A stretch of DNA of 64,000 nucleotides from Endobacterium cereale (GTDB taxonomy: Bacteria; Pseudomonadota; Alphaproteobacteria; Rhizobiales; Rhizobiaceae): the NCBI RefSeq assembly GCF_009617585.1, contig NZ_WIXI01000045.1, forward strand, positions 1 to 64,000, read 5' to 3'. Positions 7,866-17,079 of the stretch are shown piece by piece. A model generated the notes under the pieces. The model saw only the letters and a list, made by a program, of their open reading frames with translations, ran no database searches and had not been told where the DNA came from. The number at the start of each line of letters is the position of its first letter. Position 1 is the stretch's first letter. The position numbers and the translations under genes were made by a program.

Positions 7866-8057
7866 ATGACCACGAACACCCGCCCGATCCATTCGGGTTT
7901 TGAAAGCCTCCAGTTTGCCGGCCTATCGGCTCGCACGACAGAGGGCTACCATCATTTCGGCTCGGCTACCAACGAGCAGCTGACGGCCGCCGGCTTTGCC
8001 CGCCGTGGCATGCTGACCCGTCCGACCGCCGTTTTTGCGGATTTCCGCGAGCGTTGA
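7866..8057 (+). CDS. Small hypothetical protein (63 aa)
   Basis: 63 aa with no membrane segment and no recognised domain; the body reads like a genuine soluble peptide (GFESLQFAGLSARTTEGYHH). The ATG at 7866 follows AAGGAACCAAGGCA, an acceptable ribosome site. Short and unsupported by homology that I can recall, so a moderate call only. Confidence 0.45.
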   Translation: MTTNTRPIHSGFESLQFAGLSARTTEGYHHFGSATNEQLTAAGFARRGMLTRPTAVFADFRER

Positions 8058-8285
8058 TTTTTTGTGGCGGTCAGACCGCCGATCAATTCTGGTTCGCAGT
8101 CATGGCGTCAGGTCCTTTTGATCTGGCGCATATCGCGTTCTCAACAACGCGTCATAGTTGCGAACGCATACCCTGCCTTACCGCTTCAAGGGTCGAGCTT
8201 CTCCCCTGCGGAACGGTGCGGCACATTTAGAATATCAGCGCGTTCATCCTGCGCCCCTTTGGACGCCGGCGCGTTTTAGGGAGTC

Positions 8286-8432
8286 ATGACGATGAAAATG
8301 AGCATTCATCCCCTGCGTTCGCTGCGCGAAAGCCTGCGCGATATCGGCACTGCCATCAACGCCTCGCGCCAATACACGCGCTCGACCCGCAGCAAAAGAG
8401 CCCCGCAATCCGACGCCGGCATTCATTTCTAA
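8286..8432 (+). CDS. Small basic hypothetical protein (48 aa)
   Basis: 48 codons starting MTMKMSIHPLRSLRESL and ending SDAGIHF: Arg/Ser-rich with an amphipathic first half. The ATG at 8286 has AGGGAG four bases upstream, and a second in-frame ATG lies at 8292. A hairpin terminator follows at 8472. Ribosome site plus terminator favour a real small gene; function unknown. Confidence 0.45.
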   Translation: MTMKMSIHPLRSLRESLRDIGTAINASRQYTRSTRSKRAPQSDAGIHF

Positions 8433-8471
8433 GCCCGGCAACGGCGGGCTGCCACAGATAGCGTCCTCCTG

Positions 8472-8502
8472 AAACAGGGCGGCCATCGTGGCCACCCTGT
8501 TT
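8472..8502. terminator. Bidirectional hairpin between small gene and solute-binding protein gene
   Basis: AAACAGGG-C-GGCCA-TCG-TGGCC-A-CCCTGTTT: a 14-bp stem with one mismatch and a 3-nt loop, with A and T runs at its ends. It lies between two convergent stops (8432 plus, 8528 minus) and can serve both transcripts. Confidence 0.65.
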
Positions 8503-8527
8503 CCGATACGAGCAGATGTTGCGGGCC

Positions 8528-9769
8528 TTATTGGCTCAATCGGGCTGCAGCGTCGTGCATGTCTTTCAGGCCGTCCTCGATGCTGACATTTTCCGTCATG
8601 ATCATATCATGCGTGCGGTCGAGGATCAGGTTCAGTTGCGGCGCGTTCATCACCACTGGGAGCTGCAGATAGGTCTTGGGCGATTGCAGCGCGCCACGGC
8701 TGGTTTCATCCTTCGGGAAACCATCAAGGCCCGCGATCTGCTCGGCCATGGCCTTGTCCAGCGCTGACGGCAGGGTGCCGGTCGAAGCGATGATCCTGGC
8801 ACCTTCCGGCCCAGCCACCCATTCGACGAAATCCAGTGCCTCCCGCTTGTGGCGGGAATTCCGGTTGATGCCAAGCGATGTAATCTGCGACGCGGTAGTT
8901 CCGGGTTCGACGCCCTCGGCATGCGGCAAAGATGCGATCGCCCAGCTTTTGCTGCGCGCCTCGCCGTTCTTCACCTTTTCGATCAGAGTTGCGATGAACC
9001 AGGAGCCCATCGGCATCATCGCTGCCTGTCCGTTGAAAAACGGACCGGAATAATGCGTTGCCGACGTCTTTAATGCCGCATAGGTCTGGACGGTACCGTC
9101 CTCCTGCATCTTCAGTGCCTGCTCGTACCATGGCGCCAGAAAATTGAAGTCGCCGCTGACCAGCGAGTTCTTTCCGTCAAGCGTTCCAAATACCTGCACA
9201 AGTGTCGCCCAGGTATGGGTATGCGCGCCATACACCTTCTTGACGCCGAACCCTTGCGTCAGTTCCTCGGCCTTTTTGTAATAGGCGTCCCAAGTCATGT
9301 CATTGGTCGGATAGTCGACACCGGCCGCGTCGAACAGGTCCTTGTTATAATAAAGCAGCCACCGGTCGGTTCTGAACGGCAATCCGTAGAAACTTCCATC
9401 CACTGTCAGCGCTTTTGTGTCCGGCGTATCGACAGGCTCCTTCAGCGCCGTCGTCAGATTTTCGAGCGTGTTGGCGCGCACCAGCTGGATATAGTTCGGC
9501 ACGTCCTTAATCTGGATGATGTCGAGATTGGTGGCGCCACCCGAAAGCTGGGTCATGACCATCTGGCCATAATCCGCAGAACCGAGATCGGTATGCTCTA
9601 TCGTGATGTTCGGGTTCTTCTTTTCATAGGCCTCGATCAACGGCTTGTAATAGGCGACGCTGGACCAATCCCAGAGCGCCCAGTTCAAGGTCACCTTTTC
9701 CTGCGCCACGGCGGAAAACGGCGCCATGCCCATCACGGCGGCAAGCAAACCCATTGAAAATCTGCGCAT
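8528..9769 (-). CDS. ABC transporter extracellular sugar-binding protein
   Basis: 413 aa, family 1 solute-binding protein. Signal peptide at residues 1-22 (ending FSAVAQ), then the typical first lobe (TLNWALWDWSSVAYYKPLIEA...NITIEHTDLG), a hinge region (YGLPFRTDRWLLYYNKDLF) and the family motif GQAAMMPMGSWF. It would capture a carbohydrate in the periplasm and deliver it to an ABC importer. No permease or ATPase genes are adjacent: the neighbours are a small gene and a divergent GntR regulator. It is either an orphan SBP or served by a distant importer. Substrate unknown. Confidence 0.88.
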   Translation of the reverse strand: MRRFSMGLLAAVMGMAPFSAVAQEKVTLNWALWDWSSVAYYKPLIEAYEKKNPNITIEHTDLGSADYGQMVMTQLSGGATNLDIIQIKDVPNYIQLVRANTLENLTTALKEPVDTPDTKALTVDGSFYGLPFRTDRWLLYYNKDLFDAAGVDYPTNDMTWDAYYKKAEELTQGFGVKKVYGAHTHTWATLVQVFGTLDGKNSLVSGDFNFLAPWYEQALKMQEDGTVQTYAALKTSATHYSGPFFNGQAAMMPMGSWFIATLIEKVKNGEARSKSWAIASLPHAEGVEPGTTASQITSLGINRNSRHKREALDFVEWVAGPEGARIIASTGTLPSALDKAMAEQIAGLDGFPKDETSRGALQSPKTYLQLPVVMNAPQLNLILDRTHDMIMTENVSIEDGLKDMHDAAARLSQ

Positions 9770-10071
9770 TCACGACCCTCCCAGTCATTTTTCAACAATA
9801 AGAACGCAACCGGCGCTGACCACCTCCTCCGCAGCCACACAAGCGTCAAACTTGTCATCTTCTTGTTGCTGAAATACCAACATGCTTGTGATAAGCTGTC
9901 AAGCTGGACTGGGCGGGCACGGCTTCACATCTGCGCGCGCAGGTCATCCTCCATCGGTTGCAGATTTCCGTTGCAGAACATCCGCAGTCACGATCATGCC
10001 GTTGTGGAAACGCTCGAATTTCGGCCGGTTTGCTTATACGCTTGTCCGGTTCGCATCCTGAGGCACATGAC
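9770..10071. promoter_or_regulatory. 302-bp divergent intergenic region, SBP / GntR
   Basis: No gene seen. It must hold both divergent promoters. Candidate operator elements are weak: GCTT-GTGAT-AAGC near 9891 and scattered CTTGT/ACAAG words (for example AACTTGTCATCTTCTTGTTG near 9850) resembling FCD-regulator half-sites. None is convincing enough to call as a specific site. Confidence 0.35.
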
Positions 10072-10815
10072 ATGGACCATTTCGATCTGCGACCACGAGA
10101 TACATTGGCCGAGCGTATCGAAAGCCAATTGCGCGGCGCGATTGCCGGCGGCACCTTTCAGGTTGGCGACAAGCTGCCGAGCGAAGCGCAGCTGACCGAG
10201 GCGTTCTGCGCAAGCCGGACAGTCGTGCGTCAGGCGCTTGCGGCGCTTCGGCGGGCCGGGCTGGTCGAAGCACGTCAGGGCGCCGGCGTGTTTGTCGTGG
10301 CGCATACGCCGCCGGCCGCATCGAAGCCCGCCATCGAACACCTGCATCTGGCCTCGTCGCTTGAAATCCTCGAGATCCGCACGCCGGTCGAAATTGCCGC
10401 GGCCGGGCTGGCAGCAGCGCGTAGATCACCAGCGCAGGAAGAACAGCTATTCGAGCTGCACGCGGAATTTCTCACATGCATGCGCGACGGCACGCCTGCG
10501 CGCGAGGCGGATTACCATCTGCACCTTGCCATCGCGCAGGCCGCCGGCAATCCGCAATTTGTCCGCTTCCTGCGGGAATTCGGCCAGGCGACCATTCCGA
10601 GAGTAAAAATCGTACCCGAGAACAATGGCGAAGCGCAGCGCAAATATCTTGAGCTGCTTGCGACCGAACACAACGCGGTCATTCTTGCGATCTCCCAGCG
10701 CGACCCTCAAGCCGCCGAAGAGGCGATGCGCCGGCACCTGCATGGTAGCCAGATGCGTCATCGCGCCCTGCTTCAGGAAGGCGCCGGTGAACTGCCGCGG
10801 ATACCGGCGCGCTGA
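10072..10815 (+). CDS. GntR-family transcriptional regulator, FadR/FCD subfamily
   Basis: 247 aa. N-terminal winged HTH (LAERIESQLRGAIAGG, then KLPSEAQLTEAFCASRTVVRQAL) and an all-helical FCD ligand domain with its acidic/His metal-site pattern (EILEIRTPVEIAAAGLAA; DYHLHLAIAQAAGN; AISQRDPQAAEEAMRRHL). Such proteins repress catabolic or transport genes until they bind an organic acid or sugar acid. It is divergent from the sugar-binding protein gene, the likely target. The ATG at 10072 gives the usual N-terminus; the longer frame upstream adds unrelated sequence. It is 3 bp from the convergent EamA gene stop. Confidence 0.87.
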   Translation: MDHFDLRPRDTLAERIESQLRGAIAGGTFQVGDKLPSEAQLTEAFCASRTVVRQALAALRRAGLVEARQGAGVFVVAHTPPAASKPAIEHLHLASSLEILEIRTPVEIAAAGLAAARRSPAQEEQLFELHAEFLTCMRDGTPAREADYHLHLAIAQAAGNPQFVRFLREFGQATIPRVKIVPENNGEAQRKYLELLATEHNAVILAISQRDPQAAEEAMRRHLHGSQMRHRALLQEGAGELPRIPAR

Positions 10816-10818
10816 TTG

Positions 10819-11754
10819 TCACGACGGCGGCGTTGCCTTGCGGGCAGCCTTGCGTTCCAGCCCCAACTGGTGTTCGCGGTAGATGATGAAAATGCCGGCC
10901 GACACCGTGATCGCCGTGCCGATCAGCATGGTGATGGTCGGAATATCGCCGAACAGGATGAAGGCGATGACGATGCCGAGCAGGATCGACGTGTAGTCGA
11001 ACGGCGCCACGGTGGAGACATCGGCATTGCGATAGGCCTCGGTCAGCAGCAACTGGCCTACCCCGCCACAGAAGCCGGAGCCGATCAGAAACACCGCCGG
11101 CCAGAACGTCAAATCCGACCAGCCGAACGGAATGGTCACCAGCGAAAAAATCGCCCCCGACAGCGAGAAATAAAGGACGATGGTGGAGGTCTTTTCGGTG
11201 CTGACCAGCTGCCGCGTCTGGATCATCGCGAAACCGGCGAGGAAAGACGACATCAGAACCGAAGCAGCCCCGACCGCCTGCGCGTTGCCGAAGCCGCCAT
11301 CGTCGAACATTGTCAGTTTCGGCCAGGAAATGATCATCACCCCGAAAATGCCGATGGCCACCGCCGACCAGCGATAGACACGCACCTTCTCTTTCAGGAA
11401 AATGGCGGCGCAGATGACGCCCATCAGCGGCGAGGCATAACCGATGGCAATCGCATCCGGCAGCGGCAACAACACAAGGCCGTAGAAACCGAAGCCCATT
11501 GACGCGATACCGAGAAAACCGCGCTTGAAATGGCCGAACAGATTGTTGGTGTGGAAGGAGGCGCGCAGATCGCTGCTGATGGCAAGGTAAGCCATGATCG
11601 GCACCAGCGCGAAGGCGGAGCGGAAAAACGTCACCTGCCCCGCCTCGACGTCGGGACCAGCGGCCTTGATGCACGTCTGCATGCCGAGAAAGGCGACAAC
11701 GGAAAAGAGTTTCAACGCGATCCCCTTGAGGGGATTGACCGCTTCGGGCGCCAT
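10819..11754 (-). CDS. EamA/DMT-family transporter
   Basis: 311 aa, about ten hydrophobic helices in two EamA repeats (first GIALKLFSVVAFLGMQTCIKAA to about residue 150; second AQAVGAASVLMSSFLAGFA to the end), with a basic C-terminus. Drug/metabolite transporter superfamily, inner membrane, substrate not predictable. The start at 11754 (MAPEAVNPLKG) is chosen because sequence further upstream is not hydrophobic or conserved in type. Confidence 0.85.
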   Translation of the reverse strand: MAPEAVNPLKGIALKLFSVVAFLGMQTCIKAAGPDVEAGQVTFFRSAFALVPIMAYLAISSDLRASFHTNNLFGHFKRGFLGIASMGFGFYGLVLLPLPDAIAIGYASPLMGVICAAIFLKEKVRVYRWSAVAIGIFGVMIISWPKLTMFDDGGFGNAQAVGAASVLMSSFLAGFAMIQTRQLVSTEKTSTIVLYFSLSGAIFSLVTIPFGWSDLTFWPAVFLIGSGFCGGVGQLLLTEAYRNADVSTVAPFDYTSILLGIVIAFILFGDIPTITMLIGTAITVSAGIFIIYREHQLGLERKAARKATPPS

Positions 11755-11905
11755 TTCGCACTCGTTTTGAAGGCAGCCGGAGAAACCGCCTGCATGAAAT
11801 TGAAATATCAGTTGGTATGCCAATCAATGTGGCCAAAAAGAGTTCACATCTTCTTACGAGAACGTGATCTAGCTAACGGCAGTCAATATTTGGGAAATAT
11901 CATTT

Positions 11906-12313
11906 GTGAAGCCGGACGCTGACCTGAACGCGGTGATCCCCTTCGGGAAATACGATCATTGGCTTCGCCTGTCCGCAGAGGTGTTCGACGCCATCGGCAT
12001 TCAGACTTCGGAAACAAGAATAAGTGTCAACATGAGTCCCGTTCTTGAGTTATACTGCAAAGGACGGAAGGATGGCGTTATTGTTAAAACCATCCCGCTG
12101 TTCTCGAATGCCCTCGAACCGGCACTGATCGTGGTGATCGAAGCAAATCCGCAGGCACACCGGGCTTTAATGACAAAAATCAAAAAAGATTTTGGTGAGC
12201 GCGTGCTGTTTGAGGCGTCGGACTATGATTGGCCGGATGGGGCGACGGAGATATTGACCCATTACAACACACCGGAATTGGTGTTGAACAACGGCCAGAT
12301 CATCAAGATATAG
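11906..12313 (+). CDS. Hypothetical soluble protein (135 aa)
   Basis: 135 aa starting at a GTG (11906) with GGGAAATATC upstream. Mixed alpha/beta composition without signal peptide or membrane segment (IPFGKYDHWLRLSAEVFDAIG; ELYCKGRKDGVIVKTIPLF; ending LVLNNGQIIKI). Slightly lower GC than neighbours. No family recognised; it stands alone. Confidence 0.55.
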   Translation: MKPDADLNAVIPFGKYDHWLRLSAEVFDAIGIQTSETRISVNMSPVLELYCKGRKDGVIVKTIPLFSNALEPALIVVIEANPQAHRALMTKIKKDFGERVLFEASDYDWPDGATEILTHYNTPELVLNNGQIIKI

Positions 12314-12507
12314 CCTTGGCTCGCAGCAGCGGGAGCCGGGCGCCATCATAGATTAGCAAGTGCGTAGCAATACACGCGACATGTAACATTTTGACGCGAT
12401 GTTCCAGAACTTTAGCAATCGTTCAGCTTTGGCTGCCATTATCCCGGCAACTCTTGGCTAAATCCAAGAAACCCGCCTTTTAATATTTGCTATTTCCAGG
12501 AAAGATC

Positions 12508-15150
12508 ATGCGCACAGACACGGGTCAGATCGTCAATCTGGCAGACTACCGCCCCACTGACTTTGTTCTTGAACGCGTCGATCTGACCTTTGAACTGGAT
12601 CCGACCAATACCAAGGTCGATGCGCGCCTGATCTTCCATCGTCGCGAAGGCGTCGATCTCAAGGCGCCGCTGGTTCTCGATGGCGACGAGCTGAAGCTGT
12701 CGGGCCTGCTGTTCGACCAGCGCGAAGTGCCGGCCAGCCAGTATGATGCCACCCCGGAACTCCTGACGATCCGTGACCTGCCGGCCGAAGCGCCGTTCGA
12801 GATCACCGTCACCACCTATATCAACCCGGAAGCCAATACGCAGCTGATGGGTCTTTACCGCACCAACGGCATCTATTGCACCCAGTGCGAGGCCGAGGGT
12901 TTTCGTCGCATCACCTATTTCCCGGACCGTCCGGACGTTCTGGCGCCCTATACGATCACCATCATCGGCGACAAGGCGGCCAACCCGGTCATGCTGTCCA
13001 ACGGCAACTTTCTGGGTGGCGCCGGTTACGACGAAGGCCGCGCCTTTGCCGCATGGTTCGATCCGCATCCGAAGCCGAGCTATCTCTTCGCGCTGGTTGC
13101 CGGTGATCTCGGTGTCATCGAAGACAAGTTCGTCACCATGTCGGAGCGTGAAGTCACGCTGAAGATCTATGTCGAACACGGCAAGGAAGACCGCGCGTCT
13201 TATGCCATGGATGCGCTCAAGCGCTCCATGAAGTGGGACGAGGAACGCTTTGGCCGCGAATACGATCTCGACATCTTTCAGATCGTCGCCGTCTCCGACT
13301 TCAACATGGGCGCCATGGAGAACAAGGGCCTCAACGTCTTCAACGACAAATACGTTCTGGCCGATCCGGCAACCGCCACTGACCAGGATTACGCAAATAT
13401 CGAGGCGATCATCGCCCACGAATATTTTCACAACTGGACCGGCAACCGCATCACCTGCCGCGACTGGTTCCAGCTGTGCCTGAAGGAAGGTCTCACGGTC
13501 TATCGCGACCACGAGTTTTCCGCAGACATGCGTTCGCGTCCAGTCAAGCGTATTGCCGAAGTGCGCCACCTGAAATCGGAACAGTTCCCGGAAGATGCAG
13601 GACCGCTTGCCCATCCGGTGCGCCCGACGGTCTATCGCGAGATCAACAATTTCTACACGACGACCGTCTACGAAAAGGGATCGGAAGTCACCCGCATGAT
13701 CGCAACGCTCTTGGGCGCCGATGGCTTCAAGGCGGGCATGGACCTCTATTTTGAACGTCATGACGGCGATGCCGCCACGGTTGAAAATTTTGTAAAATGC
13801 TTCGAGGATGCCAACGGTCGCGATCTGTCGCAGTTCTCGCGCTGGTACCATCAGGCCGGCACACCGCTCGTGTCCGTTTCCACCGCCTATGAAGCGGACA
13901 AGTTCACGCTGACGCTCGAACAGACGGTCCCGGCCACACCCGGCCAGACGACCAAGGAGCCGATGCATATCCCGCTCTCGTTTGCGCTGATCCTCGACAA
14001 CGGTTCGATTGCCGAACCGGCATCGGTTTCGGGCGGCGAAGTGACCGGCGACGTGCTGCACCTCACCGAACGCAGCCAGACTTTTGTCTTTACCGGCATT
14101 TCCTCGCGCCCGGTCCTGTCGCTCAACCGCTCTTTCTCGGCGCCGATCAACCTGTCCTTCGATCAGACGACCGAAGATCTGGTGCATATCGCCCGCCACG
14201 ACAGCGACCTCTTCTCGCGCTGGCAGGCACTGACCGACCTCGCTCTGCCGAACCTGATCAAGGCAACCAGCGACGCCCGTGACGGCAAGCCGGTCACCTG
14301 CGATCAGGCGTTCATCGCAGCGCTTCTCGAAGCCACCGCAGACACCAAGCTGGAGCCGGCCTTCCGTGCTCAGGCGCTGGCGCTGCCAAGCGAATCCGAT
14401 ATCGCTCGCGAACTCGGCTGCAACAACAATCCCGACGCCATCCATGACGGTCGTCAGGCCGTGCTGGCTCTGATCGCCGAGGCCGGCCGTGACACCTTCC
14501 TGTCACTGACGGAAGAGATGCGCATCGAAGGCGCGTTCACGCCGGATGCGGCAAGTGCCGGCAAGCGTGCATTGCGCAATTCGGCGCTGGGTTATCTTGC
14601 GCTCGCCGAAAACACTCCTGCCCGTGCAGCCGAAGCCTTTGCCAAGGCCGACAACATGACGGACCTCGCCCAGGCGTTGACGCTGCTTGCTCACCGCTTC
14701 CCGGATTCCACCGAGGCCAAGGACGCGCTCGACACCTTTGCCAAGCGTTTTGCCGACAATCCGCTTGTCATCGACAAATGGTTCCTGATCCAGGCGACCA
14801 TCCCGGGCGAAGACGCACTTGCCCGCGTCAAGGCACTGATGGAGAACGAGAGGTTCAACGCCAGCAACCCGAACCGCGTGCGGTCGCTGGTCGGCGCATT
14901 CGCCTTCTCCAACGCCACCGGCTTCAATCGCGCCGATGGCGAGGGTTATGGCTTCCTCGCCACTCAGATCCTCGCGATCGACCCGAAAAACCCGCAGCTG
15001 GCGGCGCGTATCCTCACCTCGATGCGCTCCTGGCGCTCGCTGGAATCGGCCCGCGCCGACCATGCCCGCGATGCCCTGATGGAAATCGAGCGCGCACCGC
15101 AGCTCTCCACCGATGTCCGCGACATCGTCGAGCGCATGCTGAAGGCCTGA
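12508..15150 (+). CDS. pepN: Aminopeptidase N (M1 metallopeptidase)
   Basis: 880 aa, full length for bacterial PepN. It removes N-terminal residues from peptides in the cytoplasm. Exopeptidase motif GAMENKG near residue 270, zinc motif HEYFH at 304-308 followed by the downstream Glu region (LKEGLTVYRDHEFSADM), and the helical C-terminal DUF3458-type domain. The ATG at 12508 follows CCAGGAAAGATC. A strong Rho-independent terminator lies 26 bp after the stop. Confidence 0.96.
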   Translation: MRTDTGQIVNLADYRPTDFVLERVDLTFELDPTNTKVDARLIFHRREGVDLKAPLVLDGDELKLSGLLFDQREVPASQYDATPELLTIRDLPAEAPFEITVTTYINPEANTQLMGLYRTNGIYCTQCEAEGFRRITYFPDRPDVLAPYTITIIGDKAANPVMLSNGNFLGGAGYDEGRAFAAWFDPHPKPSYLFALVAGDLGVIEDKFVTMSEREVTLKIYVEHGKEDRASYAMDALKRSMKWDEERFGREYDLDIFQIVAVSDFNMGAMENKGLNVFNDKYVLADPATATDQDYANIEAIIAHEYFHNWTGNRITCRDWFQLCLKEGLTVYRDHEFSADMRSRPVKRIAEVRHLKSEQFPEDAGPLAHPVRPTVYREINNFYTTTVYEKGSEVTRMIATLLGADGFKAGMDLYFERHDGDAATVENFVKCFEDANGRDLSQFSRWYHQAGTPLVSVSTAYEADKFTLTLEQTVPATPGQTTKEPMHIPLSFALILDNGSIAEPASVSGGEVTGDVLHLTERSQTFVFTGISSRPVLSLNRSFSAPINLSFDQTTEDLVHIARHDSDLFSRWQALTDLALPNLIKATSDARDGKPVTCDQAFIAALLEATADTKLEPAFRAQALALPSESDIARELGCNNNPDAIHDGRQAVLALIAEAGRDTFLSLTEEMRIEGAFTPDAASAGKRALRNSALGYLALAENTPARAAEAFAKADNMTDLAQALTLLAHRFPDSTEAKDALDTFAKRFADNPLVIDKWFLIQATIPGEDALARVKALMENERFNASNPNRVRSLVGAFAFSNATGFNRADGEGYGFLATQILAIDPKNPQLAARILTSMRSWRSLESARADHARDALMEIERAPQLSTDVRDIVERMLKA

Positions 15151-15176
15151 TCGGCCAGCAGATCGGAATGAAATCG

Positions 15177-15203
15177 ACGCCGGGGCATGTCCCCGGCGTT
15201 TTT
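15177..15203 (+). terminator. Rho-independent terminator of pepN
   Basis: ACGCCGGGG - CATGT - CCCCGGCGT followed by TTTT. A 9-bp GC-rich stem, 5-nt loop and T run placed between pepN (stop 15150) and the convergent TetR gene (stop 15213). Confidence 0.92.
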
Positions 15204-15212
15204 CATTTGTCG

Positions 15213-15761
15213 CTACGCCTTGAGGAAACGTGCGATCAGGCCGCGGCAATAGTCCGCCGACGGCTCACGGTCGCCGAACAGGATATGGTAGACGATCGGC
15301 GCGATGATCAGGTCGATCGCCAGCTCGACATCGAGATCGGCCTCTCCACGTGCGGCGGCCCTCGCCCGCAGGGTTTCCAGATGCTGGGTGGTGAAGCCGC
15401 AGCACTTGATCGCCGCCGTGTTGCCGCCCGACAGCACATCGGTCAGCATGTCCCGGCCCACTTTGGACGACATTTCCTCGGCATATTGCAGGATGAAAGC
15501 TTCGAGATCGCTTTTCATCGCGCCGGTGTCGTCCGGATCCGATATCGGTCTCATATGCGCCACCGCCACATCCGCCAGAAGATCGGCAAGATCACCCCAA
15601 CGACGATAGATGGTCGAGGGCGTTACGCCCGCTTTTTCGGCAATCATCGGCACGGTGATGTCGGCACGGTCCATGCCCGTCAGCAGATCTTGCACGGCGC
15701 GATGCACCTCCCCCTGGATACGGGCACTGCGTCCACCCTGCCGGATCATTTCCTTGGCCAT
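15213..15761 (-). CDS. TetR-family transcriptional regulator
   Basis: 182 aa. N-terminal HTH (VPMIAEKAGVTPSTIYRRWG) with a helical ligand domain (QYAEEMSSKVGRDMLTDVL...). The start at 15761 (MAKEMIRQGGRSARIQ) is preferred to an upstream in-frame ATG at 15788, which lies next to operator 1. It is divergent from an MFS exporter, with two matching palindromes between them, so it very probably represses both genes until a ligand, perhaps an exporter substrate, binds. The C-terminal domain resembles the TetR_C_16/AcrR-like type; ligand unknown. Confidence 0.9.
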   Translation of the reverse strand: MAKEMIRQGGRSARIQGEVHRAVQDLLTGMDRADITVPMIAEKAGVTPSTIYRRWGDLADLLADVAVAHMRPISDPDDTGAMKSDLEAFILQYAEEMSSKVGRDMLTDVLSGGNTAAIKCCGFTTQHLETLRARAAARGEADLDVELAIDLIIAPIVYHILFGDREPSADYCRGLIARFLKA

Positions 15762-15794
15762 CACATTCTCCGCTGCACATGACAGCATCTCACC

Positions 15795-15817
15795 TTAACG
15801 CAAATATATTGCATTAA
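15795..15817. promoter_or_regulatory. TetR operator 1 (TTAACGC-N9-GCATTAA)
   Basis: Imperfect palindrome with 7-bp arms around a 9-nt AT-only spacer (AAATATATT), one mismatch between arms. Same architecture as operator 2, with centres 46 bp apart. It lies just upstream of the TetR gene. Confidence 0.8.
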
Positions 15818-15835
15818 GACCACAATTCCACTACG

Positions 15836-15868
15836 TCACCTTAACGCAAATTATTAGCGTTAAGGTGA
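15836..15868. promoter_or_regulatory. TetR operator 2 (perfect 12-bp arms)
   Basis: TCACCTTAACGC - AAATTATTA - GCGTTAAGGTGA: perfect 12-bp arms around a 9-nt AT-only spacer. It ends four bases before the MFS start codon at 15873, so a bound repressor would also cover the MFS ribosome site or start. Confidence 0.85.
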
Positions 15869-15872
15869 TCCC

Positions 15873-17060
15873 ATGTCTGATCCGCTTCCCGCCTCGACCC
15901 GCATGACGGCCTACAGCTTCGTTTTCGCCGTGGTGATTTCCGCCACCAGCAGCGCGCCGACACCGCTTTATCATCTCTATCAGCAGGTTTTCCAGCTTTC
16001 GCCGGGCACGGTGACACTGATTTTCGGCGTCTACGCCTTTTCGCTTCTCGCCGCCCTGCTTGTGTTCGGTAGCCTTTCCGACCATCTCGGCCGTCGCCCG
16101 CTGATCCTGCTGTCGCTGCTGCTCAATGCTGCCGCTCTTGCCCTGTTCGCCATGGCGGACAATGCCGGCATGTTGATTGCGGCACGCATCGTGCAGGGTC
16201 TTGCCACCGGTATCGCCTTGCCGACCTTCGGCGCCACCATCCTGGATGGCGGCTCGCGGCACGGGCCGCTTATCAACAGCATCACCGCCTTCATCGGGCT
16301 TTTCCTCGGCACACTCGTCGGCGGGGCAATGGTTACCTATGTGCCGCATCCCATGCAGGCCATCTATCTCCTGCTTCTGGTGATGACGCTTGCAGGCATG
16401 GCAGGCCTTGCCCTGATGCCGGAAACCACGCAACGCCGGCCCGGCGCTGTGGCTGCCCTGGCACCCAATGTGCATGTCCCGCATCAGGCGCGTACCGCCC
16501 TCCTCAAGGTCAGCCCGGTCAATATTGCCTGCTGGTCACTCGGGGGGCTTTATCTTTCGCTGATGCCGTCTCCGGTCGCCGTCACCACCGGTATCCGCTC
16601 GCCTTTCGTCGGCGCCGCGGTCGTATCGACGCTGATGCTGAGCGCCACCGCCTCGGTCTTCCTGTTTCGGGCGCTGGCACCCCGACGAGCTTTGTTGATC
16701 GCAACAAGCGGTCTTATGGCCGGTGTCGTCGTCTCGCTTATCGGCATAGAACAGCAGACCGTGCCGCTGCTCTTCCTCGGCACCGCCATTGCCGGTCTCG
16801 GCTTCGGATCGATCTTTTCCAACGTGCTGAAAATCGTCATGCCGCTGGCCGAAGCACATCAGCGTGCCGGTCTGTTCGCCGCGTTTCTGGTGGAAAGTTA
16901 TCTCGCCTTTTCCATTCCAGCCATCCTCGCCGGCCTCGCGGCACCGGTTTTTGGCCTGCCGATGACCGCTTATGTCTACGGCGCGGCGATCCTCGCTCTC
17001 GCGATGATCTCGCTGACCGCCGCCTGTGGCGATCTGCACGTCCCATCGGGCACGTCTTGA
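15873..17060 (+). CDS. MFS transporter (probable drug/metabolite exporter)
   Basis: 395 aa, 12 predicted membrane helices. MFS motif A between TM2 and TM3 (GSLSDHLGRRPLILLS) and an export-type TM5 region (FIGLFLGTLVGGAMVTYV). The initiation codon is directly behind the TetR operator, leaving only GTTAAGGTGATCCC as ribosome-binding region, so translation and repression sites overlap. Substrate unknown; the regulated-efflux arrangement is typical of TetR/MFS pairs. Confidence 0.88.
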   Translation: MSDPLPASTRMTAYSFVFAVVISATSSAPTPLYHLYQQVFQLSPGTVTLIFGVYAFSLLAALLVFGSLSDHLGRRPLILLSLLLNAAALALFAMADNAGMLIAARIVQGLATGIALPTFGATILDGGSRHGPLINSITAFIGLFLGTLVGGAMVTYVPHPMQAIYLLLLVMTLAGMAGLALMPETTQRRPGAVAALAPNVHVPHQARTALLKVSPVNIACWSLGGLYLSLMPSPVAVTTGIRSPFVGAAVVSTLMLSATASVFLFRALAPRRALLIATSGLMAGVVVSLIGIEQQTVPLLFLGTAIAGLGFGSIFSNVLKIVMPLAEAHQRAGLFAAFLVESYLAFSIPAILAGLAAPVFGLPMTAYVYGAAILALAMISLTAACGDLHVPSGTS

Positions 17061-17079
17061 AGACGCGGCCGCGGCAACT

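Noticed and set aside
12490..14445. Long open frame (about 650 codons) antisense to pepN
   Set aside because: It mirrors the GC-biased codon pattern of pepN, has no family sequence or ribosome site, and pepN itself is unmistakable.
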